Assembly: GCA_003164785.1 (NCBI GenBank)
Contig: PLUE01000062.1
Coordinates: 248,001-312,000 of the forward strand
Origin: Gammaproteobacteria bacterium
GTDB taxonomy: Bacteria > Pseudomonadota > Gammaproteobacteria > Steroidobacterales > Steroidobacteraceae
Length of the DNA: 64,000 bases
Direction of reading: 5' to 3'
The stretch's first letter is position 1. Each line of letters starts with the position of its first letter. The notes beneath the pieces were generated by a model. That model was not told the origin of the DNA and made no database searches. It saw nothing but the letters and a program-made list of their open reading frames with translations. This document shows positions 55,702 to 64,000 of this stretch, in pieces. A program made the position numbers and the translations under genes.

Positions 55702-58700
55702 TTGCGAGCCTTGATAAACGACCGTCCAGCCCACGCTTCCGCGCCGATTGCCGCAGAGCACGCGAGTTTTCTCGCTGGCGGTGGAGACATGGGGGCACTT
55801 CTGCGTGCGTACGACTGGCACGACACTACGCTTGGCGCGCCGCAGCATTGGCCGCAGAGCCTGAAGACCGCGCTTCGGATCATGCTGACCTCCCGCCAGC
55901 CCATCTGGGTCGGCTGGGGCCGTGAACTAACCTTTTTTTACAATGATGCCTATAAAGCCATCATCGGCGGAAAGCATCCGCGGGCGCTGGGACGACCCAC
56001 CTCCGAGGTTTGGCGCGAGATTTGGGCCGAAATCGGACCCTTGCTGGCGACCGCCATGGGTGGCAGCGAAGGTACTTACGTCGAAGAGCAGCTGCTCATC
56101 ATGGAGCGCAACGGCTACCCGGAGGAGACTTACTACACCTTTTCGTACAGCCCCATTCCGGACGACGACGGCAGTGCCGGCGGGATCATTTGCGCGAATA
56201 CCGACGACACCAAGCGAGTCATCGGCGAGCGGCAACTCACCTTGCTTCGCGACCTGTCCGCGGCGACCTCGCGCAAGCAATCTTCGAAGGAGGTCTGCTC
56301 GGATGCGGCGTTGGCGCTGGCCACCAACCCGCTCGATTTGCCGTTTGCGATGATTTACATGGCCCACGACGACATCGGTACGCTTTCGCTGGTCGGTTTC
56401 TCGGGGATACCGGCGAGCCATGCGGCGTTGCCCACCCTGATGGCGTCCGACAGCACAGCGCCCTGGCCGATCGACGCGGTGTTCCGCAGCCAGGAACTTC
56501 AGATCGTCGACAAACTCGGCGGCAAATTCTCGCAACCGCTGCCCACCGGTGCGTGGCACGAACCGGTATCACAGGTGGCGTTGCTGCCGATTCTGCCGGC
56601 CGGCGATGCCGGGCGGCGCGGCGTACTGATCGTTGGTTTGAATCCCTTCCGGCTGTTCGACGGCGGGTATCGCGACTTTTTGGGGCTCGTCACCGGCCAG
56701 GTGGCGGCGGCGGTGGCCGACGCCGACGCCTATGAACAAGAACGTCGGCGGGCCGAATCTCTGGCCGAAATTGACCGTGCAAAGACGGCGTTTTTCTCGA
56801 ATGTCAGCCACGAATTCCGCACGCCGCTCACGCTGATGCTCGGCCCGCTGGAAGAATCGCTTGCTCAGGGCGAAGTGCTGAGCCCGCAGGAACTGGAGCG
56901 GGTGACCGTGGTGCATCGCAATGCCATGCGGCTCCTGAAGCTCGTCAACTCGTTATTGGATTTTTCGCGCATCGAGGCCGGGCGCGCGCAGGCCAAATTC
57001 GAACCCACCGACCTGTCTGCGCTCACCCGTGAGCTTGCGAGCAACTTTCGCTCCGCGACCGAGAAGGCTGGGCTGGCCCTCAGCATCGACTGCTCGCCCC
57101 TGGCGGAACCCGTCTATGTGGATCGGGACATGTGGGAAAAGATCGTTCTCAATTTGTTGTCGAACGCCTTCAAGTTCACTTTCGAAGGCGCCATCCACGT
57201 TGCCGTTCAAGCGTATGGCCGCTCGGCGCAACTAATGGTCACGGATACGGGCACGGGTATATCCGACGCGGAATTGCCGCGGCTGTTCGAGCGATTCCAC
57301 CGCATCGAGGGTGTGAGGGGCCGTAGCTTCGAAGGCAGCGGCATCGGGCTCGCGCTCGTCAAGGAATTGGTGGAGACCCAGGGCGGGACGATTCGCGCCG
57401 AAAGCGAGTTGGGACGGGGGACGAGCTTCTACATCAACCTCCCTCTTGGGACGGCGCATATTCCCGCGGGACGAATTCGCGACGAAGGCGGGCACCATTC
57501 GAGCGCCGCCATCTCGCAGGCATTCGTCGAGGAGGCGCTGCGCTGGCTGCCAGACGGGGGACCTTCCAGAGAGGTTGGCGCGGAGCTTCAGGCTCTGGGC
57601 GCCGAGCCCGTGCGGACTGAAACGGAGTCGAGGTCGCGTATCTTGATTGTCGACGACAATGCGGACATGCGCGACTATATGACGCGGCTCCTCGGCCCGA
57701 GACACACGTGCATCGCAGTCGAGGATGGCCAGGCAGCTCTGGAAGCCATCCGCTCGAACCGACCTGATCTGGTACTGACGGACATCATGATGCCGCGGCT
57801 CGACGGCTTCGGTCTCATCAAGGCGCTTCGCGAAGATGCCCGGTTGCGCGACCTTCCCATCATCGTCATTTCAGCCCGAGCCGGGGAAGAGTCCAGTGTC
57901 GAGGGATTGGCTGCGGGCGCGGACGACTATCTGGTCAAGCCCTTTGCGGCGAGAGAATTGATTGCCCGTGTCGATGGCGCGTTGGCCATGGCACGCGTAC
58001 GCCGCACGATGGGCGAGGCGTTGCGCGAGGAGGCGCGTTCGCTCGAGATCCTGAATCAGGTGGGGGCGGCCGTCGCCGCCGAACTCGATCTTGGCCGCGC
58101 AGTCCAGGTGGTGACCGATGCGGCGACCGAGCTGACGGGCGCCGCATTCGGTTCATTCTTCTACAACGTACTCGACGAGCGTGGCGAGAGCTACATGCTC
58201 TACGCGTTGTCGGGCGTATCGCGCAACGCGGTTGCGGGCTTCCCCATGCCGCGTAAGACGGCATTGTTCGCACCGACCTTTGCCGGGCAAGGCATCGTGC
58301 GCGTGGACGATGTTCGTCAACATCCTGACTACGGCAGGAGCGAGCCGCATTTCGGCATGCCCAAAGGACACTTTGCCGTGCGTAGTTACCTCAGTGCGCC
58401 CGTGGTGTCGCGTTCCGGGGAGGTCTTGGGAGCGCTTCTCTTCGGCCATCCCGAGCCTGGGATGTTTAGCTCCCGCGCCGAGCGGTTGCTCGGCGGCATC
58501 GCGTCACAGGCGGCCATCGCCATCGACAATGCGCGGCTTTATCAAGCGGCACAAACGGAAATCTCCGTGCGTGCGCGCACCGAGGCGGCGCTGCGGGAAA
58601 GCGAAGAGCGCCAGCTGAAACTCAATCATTCCCTCGAGGCCATCGTCGCGGAGCGCACGGAAGAACTCGAGGCGGCGAACGAGGAATTGCGCGCAGAGGC

Positions 58701-60303
58701 CGAGGAGCGCGAGAAGATCGAACACGTTTTACGGCAATCGCAGAAAATGGAGGCTGTCGGCAAGTTGACCGGCGGCATCGCTCACGACTTCAACAATCTG
58801 CTGCAGGTGATCGGCGGCAACCTGCAGCTGTTGGTCAAGGACGTTGCCGGCAGCGAGAAGGCGGAACAGCGCTTGCGCAACGCGCTCGCGGGCGTGTCGC
58901 GAGGCTCGAAGCTCGCATCCCAGTTGCTTGCCTTCGGCCGCCGCCAGCCCCTGGCTCCAAAGGTCGTCAATCTCGGTCGATTCATTCGCGGACTCGACGA
59001 CCTGTTGCGCCATGCGCTGGGTGACGGCGTGGAAATCGAGACGGTGATATCCGGGGGGCTGTGGAACACACTGGTCGATACCTCGCAGGCCGAGAATGTG
59101 ATATTGAATCTCGCCATCAATGCGCGCGACGCGATGAACGGTCACGGCAAGTTGACCATCGAGGCGGGCAACGCGTCATTGTCGGACGAGTATGCGGCGC
59201 ATCATGGCGACGTCCGGGCCGGACAGTACGTGATGCTGGCGGTGACCGATACCGGCTGCGGCATGACACCCGAAATCATGGAACAGGTGTTCGAGCCGTT
59301 CTTTACGACCAAGCCGGAAGGCCGGGGAACGGGCCTGGGCTTGAGCATGGTGTACGGGTTCGTCAAACAATCGGACGGCCACATCAAGCTGTACAGCGAA
59401 CCTGGCCAGGGCACGACGATTCGGCTCTATTTGCCGCGCATTTACGGCGTCGAGGATGTCGTCGTCGAGGTCGATGCGGGGCCGGTGACGGGCGGCACGG
59501 AGACCGTGCTCGTGGTCGAGGATGACGAGGAAGTGCGTGTAACGGTGGTCGACCTGCTTACCGATCTTGGATACCGCGTGCTCAAGGCGCGCGACGCCCA
59601 GAGTGCTCTCGCCATCGTCGAGAGCGGCGCCGCCATCGATCTGCTGTTCACCGATGTGGTGATGCCCGGACCCGTGCGCAGCCCCGAGCTTGCCCGTCAA
59701 GCGCGGATCCGGCTGCCTGAAATCGCCGTGCTGTTCACCTCGGGATATACCGACAATGCCATCGTGCACGGCGGCCGATTGGACCAGGGAATCGAGCTGC
59801 TGAGCAAGCCCTATACCCGGGAAGCGCTGGCGCGCAAGGTTCGTCACGTGCTGCGAAACCAACTGCAGCGAACGTCGGACTCGGCCAGCCGCCGGCGAGA
59901 GGATTCCGCGACGGATGGTCGATCGCGTAGCTTGAATATTCTCTTCGTGGAAGATGACGAACTCATTCGAATGGCGACGGTGGATATGCTGAAGGGCCTC
60001 GGTCATGTGGTGTTCGATGCGGGCGACGCGCCGACGGCCCTGAGCATTCTCGATCATGCGGTCATCGACGTGTTGATGACCGACCTCGGCCTGCCCGGCA
60101 TGTCCGGAGGCAGGCTTGCAGCCGAAGCGACCCGTCTGAGGCCCGGTTTGAACGTGATTTTCGCCACCGGAGCCGACGCCCCGCCACCCTGCGTGGATGG
60201 GCAGCCGTCGGCCGAGAGCGCCGTGATGCTTCACAAGCCCTATGACGCACTCGCCTTGGAGTCGGTCTTGCAGGCGGTGGCCGAAAGACGCACGAGTCCT
60301 TAG
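55702..60303 (+). CDS. Hybrid sensor kinase: PAS-GAF-HisKA/HATPase-REC-GAF-HisKA/HATPase-REC-REC (start uncertain, TTG)
   Basis: H-box 1 SHEFRTPLTLMLGPLEESL, REC ILIVDDNADMRDYM, H-box 2 VGKLTGGIAHDFNNLLQVIGGNLQLL, REC VLVVEDDEEVRVTVVDLL and REC ILFVEDDELIRMATVDML. Confidence 0.92.
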   Translation: MRALINDRPAHASAPIAAEHASFLAGGGDMGALLRAYDWHDTTLGAPQHWPQSLKTALRIMLTSRQPIWVGWGRELTFFYNDAYKAIIGGKHPRALGRPTSEVWREIWAEIGPLLATAMGGSEGTYVEEQLLIMERNGYPEETYYTFSYSPIPDDDGSAGGIICANTDDTKRVIGERQLTLLRDLSAATSRKQSSKEVCSDAALALATNPLDLPFAMIYMAHDDIGTLSLVGFSGIPASHAALPTLMASDSTAPWPIDAVFRSQELQIVDKLGGKFSQPLPTGAWHEPVSQVALLPILPAGDAGRRGVLIVGLNPFRLFDGGYRDFLGLVTGQVAAAVADADAYEQERRRAESLAEIDRAKTAFFSNVSHEFRTPLTLMLGPLEESLAQGEVLSPQELERVTVVHRNAMRLLKLVNSLLDFSRIEAGRAQAKFEPTDLSALTRELASNFRSATEKAGLALSIDCSPLAEPVYVDRDMWEKIVLNLLSNAFKFTFEGAIHVAVQAYGRSAQLMVTDTGTGISDAELPRLFERFHRIEGVRGRSFEGSGIGLALVKELVETQGGTIRAESELGRGTSFYINLPLGTAHIPAGRIRDEGGHHSSAAISQAFVEEALRWLPDGGPSREVGAELQALGAEPVRTETESRSRILIVDDNADMRDYMTRLLGPRHTCIAVEDGQAALEAIRSNRPDLVLTDIMMPRLDGFGLIKALREDARLRDLPIIVISARAGEESSVEGLAAGADDYLVKPFAARELIARVDGALAMARVRRTMGEALREEARSLEILNQVGAAVAAELDLGRAVQVVTDAATELTGAAFGSFFYNVLDERGESYMLYALSGVSRNAVAGFPMPRKTALFAPTFAGQGIVRVDDVRQHPDYGRSEPHFGMPKGHFAVRSYLSAPVVSRSGEVLGALLFGHPEPGMFSSRAERLLGGIASQAAIAIDNARLYQAAQTEISVRARTEAALRESEERQLKLNHSLEAIVAERTEELEAANEELRAEAEEREKIEHVLRQSQKMEAVGKLTGGIAHDFNNLLQVIGGNLQLLVKDVAGSEKAEQRLRNALAGVSRGSKLASQLLAFGRRQPLAPKVVNLGRFIRGLDDLLRHALGDGVEIETVISGGLWNTLVDTSQAENVILNLAINARDAMNGHGKLTIEAGNASLSDEYAAHHGDVRAGQYVMLAVTDTGCGMTPEIMEQVFEPFFTTKPEGRGTGLGLSMVYGFVKQSDGHIKLYSEPGQGTTIRLYLPRIYGVEDVVVEVDAGPVTGGTETVLVVEDDEEVRVTVVDLLTDLGYRVLKARDAQSALAIVESGAAIDLLFTDVVMPGPVRSPELARQARIRLPEIAVLFTSGYTDNAIVHGGRLDQGIELLSKPYTREALARKVRHVLRNQLQRTSDSASRRREDSATDGRSRSLNILFVEDDELIRMATVDMLKGLGHVVFDAGDAPTALSILDHAVIDVLMTDLGLPGMSGGRLAAEATRLRPGLNVIFATGADAPPPCVDGQPSAESAVMLHKPYDALALESVLQAVAERRTSP

Positions 60304-60424
60304 GCGGGAGCGCAGAGAACTATGCATTCAACTTGACATGTGAGAATGCGACTCGATCCTCCAGCACGACGCTCCAGGTGTCCGCGAAGTAACAGAGACG
60401 ACGGTCTCTTCCACGAGCATCGGG

Positions 60425-61099
60425 TCAGACCAGGCCACGTTCGGCGAGCGACACACTGACGCCGTCGCCGACGATGATATGGTCCAGCAATCGGATGTCG
60501 ACCAGCGCCAGGGCCTCCTTCACTCGCTGCGTGATGAGCTCGTCCGCCTGACTTGGCTCGGCAATTCCCGACGGGTGATTGTGCGCGACGATGACGGCCG
60601 CCGAATTGCGCTGCAGGGCCAACTTGACGATTTCCCTTGGGTGCACGCTGGCTCCGTCGATCGTGCCGCGAAACAGCTCCTCGAATTGAATCAGGCGGTG
60701 ACGCTTGTCCAGGTACAGGCAGCAGAATACTTCATGCTCGAGATCCCGCAGCTTTGCGGAAAGAAAATCGCAAGTCGCCCGTGGGCTGCCCAGCGACGGC
60801 CCGGCGCGCAGGGATTCGGTGAGCTGCCTGCGGGAGAGTTCGAGCGCTGCCTGTAATTCGGCGAACCGGGCGAGCCCCAGGCCCGGCTCGGCGCAGAAGC
60901 GCTGGCGATCCGCCGCCATGAATTTTCGCAGCGAGCGGAAGTTCTTGAGGACATTGCGCGCCACATCGAGCGCCGAATGACCCGGTGTACCGGTGCGCAG
61001 CAGAATCGCGAGTAGCTCTGCATCCGATAGAGCTGCTGCACCCTTCTCGAGAAGTTTTTCGCGTGGCCGTTCGTCGCTCGGCCAATCCCTGATTGCCAT
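60425..61099 (-). CDS. radC: RadC family (JAB/MPN) protein
   Basis: [48 protein letters not shown]...[44 protein letters not shown]. Confidence 0.96.
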   Translation of the reverse strand: MAIRDWPSDERPREKLLEKGAAALSDAELLAILLRTGTPGHSALDVARNVLKNFRSLRKFMAADRQRFCAEPGLGLARFAELQAALELSRRQLTESLRAGPSLGSPRATCDFLSAKLRDLEHEVFCCLYLDKRHRLIQFEELFRGTIDGASVHPREIVKLALQRNSAAVIVAHNHPSGIAEPSQADELITQRVKEALALVDIRLLDHIIVGDGVSVSLAERGLV

Positions 61100-61442
61100 G
61101 TCCGCCAGCATGCGCTGCCGAAGCGCCGCGCTCCAGCCGCATATCGCCGGCAACAGCCGAGTTTTGCGGCGGGCTGGCCGCGAAGCGGCCCTTCATCATC
61201 CGACGGGGATGAAACTCGCCCGACTGCGAGTGCGCGGACCGCGGCGTCCGATCGATCCGTATCCGTCCGTGCCACGATATGTTCACAAATCCGTCAACCG
61301 CACGCTAAAGAGTTGCTTCAACCTCTCGACCGTCGCCGAGCGAATCTTGACTGACTGTAAATGCCTTTAGGGAGATTCGGTGGACGACTACCACGTCATG
61401 TCCGCTTTTGCCACGATTATTCAATGCAATGAGGTTCAAAAA

Positions 61443-62066
61443 ATGAATGTTTTAGTCAAGACGGTTGTCGCCGCGGCGTTAATCAGCGCCAGTGCAGCGG
61501 CAGGTGCCAGCACGTTCGACTTCTCTTATTCCTTTGCCGACGGTCAGCAAGTGACCGGCGACTTCACCGGCGTCACCGCCGATGGCGGCCAGTCAGTGAC
61601 CAGCATCAGCAACATCCAAGTTCAGCTGAACGGCATTGCCTTCGCACCCGTCGCCGTTGGCGGGCAAACCCTGGGCAATGCGACGCTTCAGGCCAACACC
61701 TGGAACCCAGCTACGGGCGCGTTCGTCGACTCCACGCCGGTGACCATCTACGCGAACGGGGCGCTCAACAACTTCGTCATTTCCGACGTCGATGCCGCGA
61801 CGAACACCTCGCCGGATTACGAGTTCGCTTACCTCAATGATTTGACCAACAGCCTTTTCCAAGTGGTTGCTGCCAACTTTTTACAGACCGATTCCTTCAG
61901 CCAGGCCGAAGGCAACTCCACCCAGCTGGCCGTCGATTCTCCCGGCACCGCTGCCAGCTGGAAGCTGACGGAGGCGACACCGGTCCCGATTCCGGCCTCT
62001 CTGGCGCTGTTCGCTTCGGGCCTGGGCTTTTTGGGCTTCCGCAGCCGTAGCCGTCGCGCTGCCTGA
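61443..62066 (+). CDS. VPLPA/PEP-CTERM-like sorting-domain exported protein
   Basis: Signal peptide MNVLVKTVVAAALISASAAAGA; C-terminus ATPVPIPASLALFASGLGFLGFRSRSRRAA. Confidence 0.8.
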   Translation: MNVLVKTVVAAALISASAAAGASTFDFSYSFADGQQVTGDFTGVTADGGQSVTSISNIQVQLNGIAFAPVAVGGQTLGNATLQANTWNPATGAFVDSTPVTIYANGALNNFVISDVDAATNTSPDYEFAYLNDLTNSLFQVVAANFLQTDSFSQAEGNSTQLAVDSPGTAASWKLTEATPVPIPASLALFASGLGFLGFRSRSRRAA

Positions 62067-62109
62067 ACGGGTCATTTTTTTTACCACATTCATCCGGGGA
62101 TAACCGAAT

Positions 62110-64000
62110 ATGAAATCCGATTTCCAACTGCTGCGGCCTTCGAAGGTCGCGGTTGCCGTCGCCAGCGTGCTTGCGCTGGGTTCCGCTTCCGCCTTCGCCT
62201 CAGTGTCCATCGTCCAAGGCGTCGTGGGTGGCGCTTACTTCACTCCGCCGGTCTTCGCTGACACGGCGGCTGCCTCCTCGGCTGCCAGCACGGTGGCTTC
62301 GGTATATGCCGGTGTCACGGTGTGCTTCGACCTGAACGGCAACGGTGCCTGCGACGCGGGCGAGCCGTCCACGACCACGTCTTCCACGGGCAGCTTCAAG
62401 TTGTCCAGCTCAACCCTGGCGCCGCTGGTTGCCCAGATCGGCACCAATGCCACCAACAACGGCAATCCGATCAGCAGCCGCAATGTGTTCCGGGCCAATG
62501 CGGCGCAGATCCAGGCCGCGACCAAGAACCCCCTGTTGGCGGCGACTGTCAACATTACCCCGCTGTCGACTGAAGTGGCTCTGGCTATCGAGAACCAAGG
62601 CCTGAGCTTCAATCAGGCGACCGCCAACCTGGCCCAGCGCATCGGCGTCTCCACTGCCTCAAACGTGCTGCTGCCCCCCAACCAGGTTACAAATTCGGCG
62701 GACCAGGCGGCCATACTCAAGGAGTCGGTCATCGCGCAGGGCCGCCTCACGCTGGCGGCGAAGTTCGTCGATCGCGGTGACACCGTCGGCGAGCTGCGCG
62801 GCAATTTCGACTGCCCGGCCGTGGCGAATTTCGATTCCGCCAATGCCGACGTCTGTTCGGGAACGGATCAGAGCACCGTCGCCATCCCGGCCGCCCAGCA
62901 GTGGGCATTCAACCTGGAAGGCATGCCGCAATACGATTACGTGTTTGTCATCGTCGAAGAGAACGAGTCACAGAACGCCGTGTATGGCAAATCAACCCTG
63001 CCGTACATCAATAGCTTCCTGAATTCAGGCAACCTGTACTACAACTACTTCTCCACGGGCGATCCGAGTGAGCCAAACTATCTGGCGCTGGGCGCGGCCG
63101 ACGACTTCGGCCAGACCGGCGACGAAGCCATTCCTTACCCGGCGATCGTCGGTGTGGTTCCCAATCTGGCTAACTCCATGAAGGCCGCGGGTCTGACTTG
63201 GCACGAGTATGAGGGGTCGCTCTGGCCGTCACCGGCGGGCACTACCGCGAATGCGGGGGCCAGCAGTTGGAACGCGGCCACCGGCGGCATCTATTTCGAC
63301 AATCCCGCCGAGAGCACCATCACGGGAGCAGATGGCATCACCTACCCCAGCGGGGTTGTCGCCAAGAAGCACAATACCGGCGTCTGGTTCGCGGATGCGG
63401 TGGCGCAGCCGGACTACGCACTCAACGCGCGCAGCATTTCGGGCGCCTACGGGACCACCGACGTGAATGGCAATGCGATCCCGTATCTCTACCCGAGCAA
63501 TACCAATTCGACCGCTGCCGACAATTACACGGCCGCGGGAGACTGGGACAGCGCGCTGCAGGCCCATGCCGCGGCGAACAACATCACCTCGTGGTGGACC
63601 GGTAACACGCAACCGTGGGTTCAGGACCAGTTCAAGGCGGACCTGGCGAGCGGGAACGTCGCCAACCTGAACATCATTGTCCCTGATACGAAAGATGACA
63701 TGCACGACCTCGGCACGGTGCCCCGTACCGATTACTGGGCCGAGAACGTCGTCAAGAAGATCGAGTCCTCCGCGATATGGAACGATCCGACCAAGCGCGT
63801 TGCCATCGTCATCACCTTCGACGAAGGCGAATCGGCGACGACCGCCTGCTGTGGCTGGAACCCGGAGCGCACGGGCGATGGGAAGGCACAGCTGGTCACG
63901 TTCACCGCGAACGGCACGGAGGTCTCGAGTCAGTCCGCTGAGTCGCCGTTCACAGAGGCCTACAAGGGTTCTGCCGGTACCAGCACTCTGACCTTCACGC
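62110..64000 (+). CDS. Exported phosphoesterase-like protein, truncated at right window edge (absent as one ORF from the track)
   Basis: ATG 62110 frame open to 64000: MKSDFQLLRPSKVAVAVASVLALGSASAFA...YDYVFVIVEENESQNAVYGKSTLPYINSFL...RVAIVITFDEGESATTACCGW, resembling the PF04185 phosphoesterase family. Confidence 0.75.
   Translation, partial: MKSDFQLLRPSKVAVAVASVLALGSASAFASVSIVQGVVGGAYFTPPVFADTAAASSAASTVASVYAGVTVCFDLNGNGACDAGEPSTTTSSTGSFKLSSSTLAPLVAQIGTNATNNGNPISSRNVFRANAAQIQAATKNPLLAATVNITPLSTEVALAIENQGLSFNQATANLAQRIGVSTASNVLLPPNQVTNSADQAAILKESVIAQGRLTLAAKFVDRGDTVGELRGNFDCPAVANFDSANADVCSGTDQSTVAIPAAQQWAFNLEGMPQYDYVFVIVEENESQNAVYGKSTLPYINSFLNSGNLYYNYFSTGDPSEPNYLALGAADDFGQTGDEAIPYPAIVGVVPNLANSMKAAGLTWHEYEGSLWPSPAGTTANAGASSWNAATGGIYFDNPAESTITGADGITYPSGVVAKKHNTGVWFADAVAQPDYALNARSISGAYGTTDVNGNAIPYLYPSNTNSTAADNYTAAGDWDSALQAHAAANNITSWWTGNTQPWVQDQFKADLASGNVANLNIIVPDTKDDMHDLGTVPRTDYWAENVVKKIESSAIWNDPTKRVAIVITFDEGESATTACCGWNPERTGDGKAQLVTFTANGTEVSSQSAESPFTEAYKGSAGTSTLTFT

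Noticed and set aside
59176-60327. 383-aa minus-strand ORF opposite the hybrid kinase
   Set aside because: Shadow ORF; opposite frame encodes canonical receiver domains.
60394-60410. AGAGAC-GACG-GTCTCT hairpin between hybrid kinase and radC
   Set aside because: Six-bp stem without T-tract; too weak to call a terminator between convergent genes.
62075-62082. T8 tract after the VPLPA-like gene as a rho-independent terminator
   Set aside because: The only nearby stem (GCAGC...GCTGC) is short, overlaps the coding end and is ~13 nt from the T-tract, so a terminator call is not supported.
1-64000. CRISPR arrays, tRNA/rRNA genes, transposases or phage genes
   Set aside because: No regularly spaced repeats, cloverleaf or rRNA signatures and no recognisable transposase/integrase motif were seen by eye; a tRNAscan/Infernal run would be decisive.

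Overview
High-GC, proteobacterial (probably gammaproteobacterial) chromosomal window; the taxonomic guess rests on rsmD-ftsY-ftsE-ftsX-rpoH and mutM-rpmG-rpmB-radC synteny. From left to right it contains: (1) the 3' part of a giant filamentous-haemagglutinin-type adhesin gene open at the left edge, followed by a co-directional run encoding a DUF2341/LamG/ExbB fusion, ExbD, a TonB/TolA-like protein, a porin and a periplasmic coiled-coil protein; (2) a ~24 kb Wzx/Wzy-type exopolysaccharide locus with export protein, beta-barrel, GumC/Wzz, BY-kinase, PEP-CTERM-type ATPase, TIGR03790-like protein, glycosyltransferases, methyltransferases, antisense beta-helix/lyase-like protein, Wzy, Wzx, exosortase-EpsI fusion and WecA-like transferase, then a PrsT-like TPR lipoprotein; (3) several exported proteins with VPLPA/PEP-CTERM-like or GlyGly-like C-terminal sorting tails; (4) a PhoB-like response regulator and small ORFs; (5) housekeeping genes (rpoH, ftsXEY, rsmD, coaD, ggt, mutM, rpmG, rpmB, radC) interrupted by a 1533-aa hybrid kinase with two kinase cores and three receivers; (6) another VPLPA-like protein and a phosphoesterase-like gene cut by the right edge. 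The most interesting signals are the lectin-like/ExbB fusion behind the adhesin, a near-perfect CIRCE element directly upstream of rpoH, a perfect TGTGA-N6-TCACA site upstream of an RHH regulator at the adhesin/EPS boundary, an 18-bp tandem repeat in a divergent EPS promoter region, and a five-copy repeat protein with a GlyGly-type tail. All calls come from reading sequence and motifs; no database search was run.
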